Assembly (NCBI RefSeq): GCF_003086295.3
Contig: NC_092042.1
Coordinates: 43,274,137 to 43,338,136 of the forward strand
Direction: 5' to 3'
Source of the DNA: Arachis hypogaea
Lineage: Eukaryota; Streptophyta; Magnoliopsida; Fabales; Fabaceae
DNA: 64,000 nucleotides
Numbering within the stretch: position 1 is the stretch's first letter; each line of letters begins with the position of its first letter. This document shows positions 55,830 through 64,000 of this stretch, one piece after another. The notes under the pieces are model-generated. The model ran no database searches. It had not been told where the DNA came from and was given only the letters and a program-made list of their open reading frames with translations. The translations under genes were made by a program, and so were the position numbers.

Positions 55830-58199
55830 TCATGGAGCCTCACAGATATTCAGAGCATGGTTGGGGCCTCCCAACACCAAACTTAGAGTTTGGTTGTGGC
55901 CTCTCAACACCAAACTTAGAGTTTGGCTGTGGCCTCCCAACACCAAACTTAGAGTTTGACTGTGGCCTCCCAACACCAAACTTAGAGTTTGAATGTGGGG
56001 CTTTGTTTGACTCTGTATTGAGAGAAGTTTTTCATGCTTCTTCTCCATATGTACAGAAGGAGAACCTTGAGTCTTGAACACAAGGTAGTCCTCATTCAAT
56101 TGAAGGACCAACTCTCCTCTGTCAACATCAATCACAGCTTTTGCTGTGGCTAGAAAAGGTCTGCCAAGGATGATGGATTCATCCTCATCTTTCCCAATGT
56201 CTAGGATTATGAAATCAGCAGGGATGTAAAGGCCTTCAACCTTCACTAGCACATCCTCTACTAGTCCATAAGCTTGTTTCATTGATTTATCTACCATCTC
56301 TAGTGAGATTCTTGCAACTTGAACCTCAAAGATTCCGAATTTCTCCATTACAGAGAGTGGCATGAGGTTTATGCTTGACCCCAGGTCACACAGAGCCTTC
56401 TCAAAGGTCATGGTGCCCATGGTATAAGGTATTAAGAACCTTCCGGAATCTTCTTTTTTTTTGAGGTAATGTCTACTTAACTAAGTTATTTAGTTCATTG
56501 GTGAGCAAGGGGGGTTCATCCACCCAAGTCATAATACCAAATAACTTGGCATTCAGCTTCATGATTGCTCCAAGGTACTTAGCAACTTGCTCTTCAGTAA
56601 TATCTTCATCCTCTTCAGAGGAGGAATAGTCATTAGAGCTCATGAATGGCCGAAGTAGGTTCCATGGAATTTCTATGGTCTCTAGTTGAGCCTCAGATTC
56701 CTTAGGTTCCTCAATTGGGAACTCCTTTTTGTCCAGAGGACGTCCCATGAGGTCTTTCTTACTGGGATTCATGTCCTCCTCCTCCTCTCTAGGTTCGGCC
56801 ACACCAAGTAAGGTTATGGCTTTACACTCTCTTTTTGGATTCTCTTATGTATTGCTTGGGAGAGTACTAGGAGAAGTTTCAGTGACTCTTTTACTCAGCT
56901 AGCCCACTTGTGCCTCCAAATTTCTAATGGAGTACCTTGTTTTATTCATGAAACTTATAGTGGCCTTAGATAGATCAGAGAATATATTTGCTAAGCTAGA
57001 GGGGCTGTGCTCAAAATTCTCTATCTGTTGCTGAGAGGATGATCGAAAAGGCTTGCTATTGCTAAACCTGTTTCTTCCACCATTATTAAAGCCTTGTTGA
57101 GGCTTTTGTTGATCCTTCCATGAGAAATTTGGATGAATTCTCCATGAGGGATTATAGGTGTTTCCATAGGCTTCACCCATGTAATTCACCTCTGCCCTTG
57201 CAGGGTTCTCAGGATCATAAGCTTCTTCTTCAGAAGATACTTCTTTAGTATTGTTGGATGCATTTTGCAAACCATTCAGACTTTGAGAAATCATATTGAC
57301 TTACTGAGTCAATATTTTGTTCTGAGCCAATATGGCATTCTGAGTATCAATTTCAAGAACTCCCTTCCTCTGAGGCATCCCATTACTCACAGGATTCCTT
57401 TCAGAGGTGTAATTGAACTGGTTATTTGCAACCATTTCAATGAGTTCCTGAGCTTCTGCAGGCATTTTCTTCAGGTGAATAGATCCACCTGTAGAATGGT
57501 CCAATGACATCTTAGACAATTCAGACAGACCATCATAGAATATATCCAGGATGGTCCATTCTGAAAGCATGTCAGAAGGACACTTTTTGGTCAGTTGCTT
57601 GTATCTTTTCCAAGCTTCATAGAGGGATTCTCATTCTTTCTGCCTGAAGGTTTGAACATCCACTCTAAGTTTGCTCAGCTTTTGAGGAGGAAAAAATTTG
57701 GCTAAGAATGCCGTGACCAGGTTATTCCAAGAGTTCAGGCTGTCTCTAGGTTGAGAGTTCAACCATATTCTAGCTCTGTCTCTTACAGCAAAAGGGAAAA
57801 GCATAAGCTTATAGACCTCGGGATCAACTCCATTGGTCTTAACAGTATCACAGATCTGCAAGAATTCAGTTAAGAACTGAAAAGGATCTTCTGATGAAAG
57901 TCTATGAAACTTGCAATTCTATTGCATCAGAGAAACTAATTGAGGCTTTAGCTCAAAGTTGTTTGCTTCGATGGCAGGGATTGAGATGCTTCTTCCATGA
58001 AGTTGGAATTTGGTGCAGTAAAGTCACCAAGCATCTTCCTTGCATTGTTGTTGGGTTCGGCCATTACTTCTTTTTCGAGATTCTCTGTAAGGTTTTCTCT
58101 GGATTGTTGTGCTTTAGCTTCTCTTAGCTTCTTCTTCAGAGTCCTTTCAGGTTCAGGATCTACTTCAACAAGAATGTCCTTGTCCTTGCTCCTGCTCAT
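55830..58199 (-). pseudogene. gag-pro: E3 gag-protease, multiply frameshifted
   Basis: An ATG at 58199 gives MSRSKDKDILVEVDPEPERT, collinear with N1. Pieces follow in different frames: 57861-57631 (MLFPFAVRDRARIWLNSQ), 57570-57301 (EWTILDIFYDGLSELSKM), 57294-56899, 56802-56473, 56420-55830 (CDLGSSINLMP, IILGRPFLATAKAVIDVD). The 3' end carries four 33-bp units reading QTLSLVLGGHS. At least five breaks: dead copy. Confidence 0.88.
55868..56000 (-). repeat. 33-bp tandem repeat in E3 gag-pro 3' end
   Basis: Four units of CCAACACCAAACTTAGAGTT plus TGGYTGTGGCCTC; 33 bp keeps frame (11 residues). Confidence 0.9.
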
Positions 58200-59859
58200 A
58201 TGAAAAAGAAGAGGATAGAAAAAAAGAGGAATCATCTATATCACAATATAGAGATTCCTTTATGTGAGTAGAAGAAGAAAAGAATAGAAGAATGATGTAG
58301 AGAGAAGAGATGAAGAATTCGAACACAGAGAGGGAGAGAATGTTCGAATTATAAGAAGAGAGAAGAGTGTTAGTGATTAAATAAATAAATAGAAGAAGAT
58401 GAGAAAGAGAGTTTTCGAAAATAATTAAAAGGAAAAGGAAAATATTTTTGTTTTTATTTTACAATTTTGTTAGAGTTCAAAAATTAAGAAAAGGAATAAA
58501 ATTAAAAGTTAAAATAATTAGTTAAATAAAAAGATTTTTGAAAAAGAGGAAGGTGATTTTCAAAAACTAGAGAGAGAAAAGTAGTTAGGTGGTTTTGAAA
58601 AAGATAAGAAATAGTAAAACAAACAAAAAGTCAATTAGTTAATTGAAAAAGATTTGAAAATTAATTTTGAAAAGATAAGAAGTTAGAAAAGATTTTGAAA
58701 TTGATTTTGAAAAAGATATGATTTGAAAAAGATATGTTTGAAAAGATATGATTGAAAAGATATAATTGAGATTTATTTTGAAAAAGATTTAATTTTTAAA
58801 ATCAGAATTAATGACGTGACTCACAAGAAATCAAAAGATATGATTTTAAAATTTAAAGTTTGAATCTTTCTTAACATAAGAAACTTGAAATTTTTGAATC
58901 AAAACATTAATTATTAGTGTTAATTTTGAAAAATATAAGGTGAAAATAGGAAAAATATTTTGAAAAGTTTTGAAAAAGATTTTTGAAGATTTTCAAAAAA
59001 CAAAGGAAAAAAATGAAAAAGATTTTGAAAAGATAAATTTTTGAAATTGAAATCTTTACTTGACTAACAAGAAACAACTTATTTTAAAATTTTTTGACTA
59101 AGTCAACCCAAAATTTCGAAATTTATGAGAGAAATAAGGGAAAGATATTTTTTTTGATTTTTTGAATTTAATTAGGAAAGAGAAAAAGAAAAGATATCAT
59201 TTTTGTGTTTTTCTCTTTTTCTCTTTTTTTTTTCAGTAAACAGCAAGGTTGACACAAGACATGAAAAATTAAGATCAAAACACAAAATGCATGCAAGAAC
59301 ACTTTGAATGTCAAGATGAATACCAAGAACACTTTGAAGATCATGATGAACACCAAGAACTTATTTTTGAAAAATTTTTAAGAAAAGAAAAACATGCAAG
59401 ACACCAAACTTAGAAATTTTTCATGTTTAGACACTAACAAACTAAAAATGCATATGAAAAACAAGGTAAGACACAAAACAAGAAAATATGAAGATCAAAC
59501 AAGAAGACTTATCAAGACAACTTGAAGATCATGAAGAATGCAATGCATGAATTTTTCAAAAAATGCACAAATTTTAAAAACATGCAATTGACACCAAACT
59601 TAAAAATTGACACTAGACTCAAACAAGAAACACAAAATATTTTTGATTTTATGATTTTATTATTATTAATTTTTTATTTTTTTTCGAAAATTAATTTTGG
59701 AAGAACGAAAAAGAAGAAAAAATTTTTTTGAAAGATTTTTGAAAACTTTTTGAAAATAAAATAATGGTTAAAACAAGAAGAAAATTACCTAATCTAAGCA
59801 ACAAGATGAACCGTCAGTTGTCCAAACTCGAACAATCCCCGGCAACGGCGCCAAAAACT
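58200..59859 (-). other. E3 leader and primer-binding site
   Basis: A-rich GAAAAAGATTTTGA-type simple sequence, CACCAAACTTA words near 59403 and 59591, then the Asp-type primer site (plus strand CCCCGGCAACGGCGCCAAAA) at about 59837-59856 against the LTR. No palindrome cluster was noticed in this leader, unlike N1. Confidence 0.8.
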
Positions 59860-61253
59860 TGGTGCACGAAATTGTGATCTCAATGGCACCAACAATTTGG
59901 TACACACAATTGTAATCTCAACTCTTTTTCACAACTTCGCACAACTAACCAGCAAGTTCACCGGGTCGTCCAAGTAATAAACCTTACGTGAGTAAGGGTT
60001 GATCCCACAGAGATTGTCGGCTTGAAGCAAGCTATGGTCATCTTGTAAATCTCAGTCAGACGGATTCAAATGGTTATGGAGTTTTGATAATTAAAATATA
60101 AATAAACATAAAATAAAGATAGAGATACTTATGTAATTCATTGGTGGGAATTTCAGATAAGCATATGGAGATGCGTCATTCCTTCTGAATCTATGCTTTC
60201 CTACTACCTTCGTACAATCCTTCATACTCCTTTCTATGGCAAGCTGTATGTTGGGGGATCACCGTTGTCAATGACTACCATCCGTCCTCTCAGTGAAAAT
60301 GGTCCAAATGCGATGTTACCGCACGAATAATTATCTGTCGGTTCTCACTCATGTTGGAATAGGATCCATTGATCCTTTTGTGTCTGTCACTACGCCCAAC
60401 ACTTGCGAGTTTGAAGCTCGTCACAGTCATCCCATCCCAGATCCTACTCGGAATACCACAGACAAGGTTTAGACTTTCCGAATCTCAAGAATGCTGCCAA
60501 TTGATTCTAGCTTATACCACGAAGACTCTGATTGTGAACCAGAAGGCTAAGAGATATGCATTCAAGCTTATTTGCATGTAGAACGGGAGTGTTTATCAGG
60601 CACACGTTCATTAGTAAGAATGGTGATGAGCGTCACATAATCATCACATTCATCATGTTCTTGTGTGCAAATGGATATCTTAGAATAGGAATAAGCATGA
60701 ATTGAATAGAAAATAGTAGTAATTACATTAATACTCGAGGAACAGCAGAGCTCCACACCTCAATCTATGGTGTATAAAAACTCCACCATTTAAAATGCAT
60801 AAGTGATGATGGTGTTCATTGGCTTCGGCACCAGAGAGGGAACCAGAATATCCAAGACGTCTAATACAAGAGTAAAATGTCCTATTTATACTAAACTAGT
60901 TACTAGGGTTTACAGAGATAAGTAAATAGTGCAGAAATCCACTTCCGGGGCCCACTTGGTGCATGTTTGGGCTGAGCATTGAAGCTTTCATGTGTAGAGA
61001 CTTTTCTTGGAGTTAAACGCCAGTTTTTATGCCACTTTGGGCGTTTAACTCCAGCTTCTATCCTGTTTCTAGCATTTAACGCCAGAATAGGGCGTTTGAA
61101 CGCCAGTTTACGTCATCAAAACTCGAGCAAAGTATGAAGTATTATATATTTCTGGAAAGCCCAGGATGTCTACTTTCCAACGTAATTGAGAGCGCGCTAA
61201 TTGGGCTTCTGTAGATCCAAAAAATCTATTTCGAATGCAGGGAGGTCAGAATC
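59860..61253 (-). repeat. E3 5' LTR, interrupted
   Basis: Matches 51763 onwards until GGAGGTCAGAATC, then switches to TGTTCCGAGAG of the next element. About 240 bp of LTR (up to CCGCTCATCA) are missing in the window and probably resume beyond it. Confidence 0.88.
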
Positions 61254-62701
61254 TGTTCCGAGAGTTACCTGAAACTGTAGGTCGATCTCAGACGAGATCT
61301 TCTGTGTGGGTCGGAGCTGTTGTGTCCGACTTGTTGGACTTGGTGATGGTGCTGATCCTTCGTCCCCGGAGGGTGGTGGTACCTGCAAGGGACTCCGATG
61401 CTTAAGTTAGCAAGGGTATTAAGCAGGTATTGAGTAGAATCAGAGTATGAGTTATACCTGGGTGCTCCAGTGTATTTATAATGGTGTAGAGTGACCTTTG
61501 CAGATAAGATAAGTTAGTTATGTTATATTTATCTTTATCTTTTATCTTTCATGGGAACTGCCTTTATCTCTATAGGCTTGGGCTGCCTTTTGGATTGGGG
61601 TCGTGTTCCTCAATTTGGGCCCTTTATTGGGATTTCCTGTGACTTGGCCGAGCCCTTTGAGAAGAGGTCGATTTGTCCTGACTTGAAGAGGTCAGTCGCT
61701 TTGTCTGTAGAACATTCCGGTTCAGAAATCTCGACCCAGGGTATGAATAGTGTCCCTACTCGAGCTCGGTTTCCCTTTGGAGGTAAAGTCTTAGTTTTTA
61801 GGATTTCGAACCTTCTCGGGTGGAGCCGAACTCGAGCATTTTGTCGACTTTATCTTTGTAGAGTTCCTTTTTAAATGCGAAACGTTTCACTTTCTCTGAG
61901 AGAACGTGCTTTTAGATTAGCGTCCTTGCCTTGGGAACGCACGAGGGTTTTTTAATGCCCTCATTAATTGGTTTTAATGCTTTGTTTCTTTGATCTTTTT
62001 GAACTTTTCACCAAACGGTTTCTCTTCTCTATTCCGTAACTTCCCTTTTCTTTCTCATCTTCTGTTTTTCTCCTGAAAGCTTACGTTTCTTGGTGTCTCA
62101 ACGTGGTTTTGGCGATCGTGAGTGCTTCCGACGGCAGCTTCTGGTCTCTTCATCTTCAATCTTCTTCCGCATTCTTCTCCTTTTTTTAGGTTGGTTTTTC
62201 TTTTTCTTCCGTCGTCTGTTTTGCTGCTCTGTATTTATTTTTTGAAGTTCTGACTGAGTGCATATTGGAAAGCTTGAATCTTTGTATATTATCATGCTTG
62301 GTTTATCACTGTAATGCATGCCTTCTGGTCTTCTTTTTGCCTTTATGTATGCTTCTGGGTGTTTTCTCCGGATTCGGCTTTTTAGGGCTTCGTATGCTAC
62401 TCCTATTTTGCTGAACTTTGTTTGTTTTTGCTCCTTTTGATGGATTTTTTGATCTTCTTCGGGTTTGTTTTTCTTGGAAAGGGTTTCTGCTGAGACATTA
62501 GCCTTGTGGATTTTTCTTGAATCTTTATTCCCTGATTGCCTCCAAAGGATGCCCCTGGACTTTGGGTTGTGTCCTGGGGTTTTCCTTTTTATCTGCTGTA
62601 CCGCGCTGGATTGTGCTGTCCGAGTTGTTTTGATTTCGTCTGGGATGTCTTTACCTTTTTAGTAACCCAATTTTTTTTCTTGCTTGTAGGATTAGTTGGC
62701 C
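61254..62701 (-). other. LTR and untranslated region of the Tat-like element
   Basis: Contains the GC-richer LTR (GATCTCAGACGAGATCTTCT), the TATA candidate, and a T-rich zone to 62701. No ORF that I support. Confidence 0.5.
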
Positions 62702-64000
62702 ATGTCTTCCCGAAAAAATATTGTCGAGGCATCTTCTGAGGTTCCCGAGGGGATGTCCGATTGGCTGGACTCTCTTGTCTTGCTGTGTGTTTCTTTAGTC
62801 GATTCAGAATTTTGTGTGATGCTTAGAAAGCATCATCGTGTCTGTAGCAGTGAGGATTAGGAGGGCAATTATGAGTTGGTAGCACCTGATTCTGGTGATA
62901 GAGTTTGCTTCCCAGTCCTGATCCAGGGGGAGCGTCCCTTCTTCTATGCTTATGACTTCTTTTTTAGCCAAATGAACATCACCTGTCCTTTTACTTCTTT
63001 TGAAACTGACATGTTATGGTCTTGTAACGTAGCCCCTTCGCAGCTCCATCCGAATTCATGGGGCTTCATCAAGATTTTTTAGCTTGTTTGTCAAGAATTT
63101 GGTGTTACGCCTTCGCAAACTCGTTTTCTATACCTTTTTGTGTTGACCAAGCCTGGGACTACCAAGAAGAAGGCTTCTTGGGTTTCTTTTAGGTCTGCCC
63201 AAGGGCATAAGGTTTTTTCATGTATGACGAATCTTTCCGGGATTTTAAGAACTACTTCTTTAAGGTCCGGGCTGTTGAAGGAGCCCGACCTTTCTTTTTG
63301 GACGAAAATAATGAGCCCTGCTTTCCCTTAGAGTGGCAGAGAAACATAGTGGTCTCCCGATATACTTGGGAGATGTTGGATGAGATCGAGCAGGCCTTTG
63401 TGAATGTCCTTGAGGATATTTGGGGGGAACCTCCTTACTTGGATACTAAAAAATCTTTGGGAGACCCGTCCCTTATTCGAACTGCATTGGGTATTTGTCT
63501 TGATATATCTTGTTATCTTGTTTTTCTCCTGCTTTCTTTCCTGGCATGATAAATTGTTGTTATTTATTTTGCAGAGATGGCCAAGAATAATGATGCAATG
63601 AAGGCTTTCAAGAAGGCGAGGAAAGCTACTGCAGCTCAAAACATCTCGGCCCGGGCTGATGAGGAAGGAACTTCCCAAGCTCATTTGAAGCCATCCGTGC
63701 CGAACTCTCCTGGCCTGGGGAGAATGATCCCTACACCTCGGGTCCGTGTAGTGGATCCCCCTCAATCTTCTACTGCTGCTGTGGTTTCTTCTTCGGCCGC
63801 CCCTCCTCCAAAAAGACCTCGAACTGTTGAACCTTTCAATCTAGATGCCCCAGATTTTGATCCTATTGGATTTGTGGACCAGCAAATCGCACCTTATGGT
63901 GCTCTTTCAATGGATGATGTATCTCTCCTTCATCACTTGGATTTTATAACTCGGAATAGTGTTAAGATGGCTCATATGGGGGCTGCTTTGTATCGCACTG
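62702..64000 (+). pseudogene. Additional ORF of the Tat-like element (PF04195-like), broken
   Basis: Start ATG at 62702 (MSSRKNIVEASSEVPEGMSD). In-frame TAG at 62858 and at 63080, and a frameshift near 63215. Between them the 'putative gypsy type transposon' domain is clear: FFYAYDFFFSQMNITCPFTS, VAPSQLHPNSWGFIKIF, FKNYFFKVRAVEGARPFFLD. A GT-AG intron (63491-63574) joins to EMAKNNDAMKAFKKARKATA and a Pro/Ser-rich stretch with KRPRTVEPF, still open at the window edge. Known: the domain is common in plant gypsy elements and has no assigned biochemical activity. Confidence 0.78.

Larger units (their letters stand above)
51763..61253 (-). mobile_element. E3: older non-autonomous gypsy element of the N1 family (5' LTR interrupted at right)
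   Basis: Minus strand. 3' LTR 51763-53399, internal region, primer site 59832-59859, then the 5' LTR from 59860, cut at 61253 by the start of another retroelement. Same layout as N1: leader, gag-protease, GGCAACCC motif, palindrome cluster, remnant third ORF, 3' UTR, and again no RT, RNase H or integrase. Reading frames are broken many times. TTTTA precedes 51763; the matching duplication would be outside the window. Confidence 0.9.
61254..64000 (-). mobile_element. Tat-like Ty3/gypsy element, 3' LTR end and antisense ORF (continues right)
   Basis: Starts TGTTCCGAGAGTTACC at 61254 inside the E3 LTR. LTR orientation appears minus: a TATAAATA box on the minus strand near 61473-61480 and an LTR end reading GGTAACTCTCGGAACA. 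The other LTR boundary is not clear. The coding region at 62702 on the plus strand would then be antisense to the element, as in Tat-lineage elements with an additional ORF next to the 3' LTR. Alternative: the element is plus-strand and the ORF is gag-like; the primer site needed to decide is not visible. Confidence 0.6.

Overview
The window is nuclear DNA from a legume, most probably peanut genus (Arachis). The evidence is GT-AG spliced plant genes, AT-rich introns, and several gypsy-type LTR retrotransposons with features I associate with Arachis: LTRs starting TGATGAGCGGATA, an Asp-tRNA-type primer site, and many copies of the palindrome GGCGTTTAACGCC. No bacterial genes, rRNA, tRNA or CRISPR array were seen. 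The genus assignment is from memory of family features, not from a search.

Layout. (1) 1-13955, minus strand: the 5' 17 exons of a FORGETTER1/Strawberry-notch (SBNO) chromatin helicase gene. It looks intact and runs off the left edge. Its introns hold a pol-less LTR element filled with minisatellite (3118-4515), a 4.7 kb AT-rich intron with a 2-copy direct repeat, and a TAA microsatellite. Its TATA box and CT-rich leader lie at about 13956-14148. (2) 14597-47564: a Russian-doll stack of transposons. Long terminal inverted repeats with a near-perfect 9-bp target duplication suggest an old Mutator-like element. Inside it lie Helitron-like ends (15509 and 47194), a broken PIF1 helicase (16002-18228) and RPA-like exons (44920-46416). 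Between those two gene remnants sits a truncated minus-strand gypsy element (E2, 40874-about 44824). A full-length plus-strand Athila-type gypsy element (O1, 18251-40868, 5-bp duplication ATTAG) is inserted there. Into O1's gag is inserted a young minus-strand gypsy element (N1, 21567-31887, duplication GAAGT). (3) 47565-49049: AT-rich DNA and a TTAA-flanked MITE-like element that carries a nested hAT MITE. (4) 49279-51701: a broken hAT transposase gene. (5) 51763-61253: E3, an older, decayed relative of N1. (6) 61254-64000: the start of a Tat-like gypsy element carrying an antisense additional ORF.

How the parts relate. O1 encodes gag, protease, RT, RNase H, integrase and a third ORF in the envelope position, all now mutated. 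N1 and E3 share its leader type, primer site, gag-protease, third ORF and conserved AAGCGCTTGCTGGGAGGCAA-type motif, but have no RT, RNase H or integrase. They look like a non-autonomous family that borrows enzymes from O1-like partners. N1 keeps both of its ORFs open and its two LTRs differ at only about 15 of 1722 positions by eye, so it is recent. The best candidate for an under-described system is this gag-protease plus third-ORF partnership, with its repeated palindromic RNA/DNA motif. The whole stack begins about 450 bp upstream of the TATA box of a gene whose Arabidopsis relative controls heat-stress memory.
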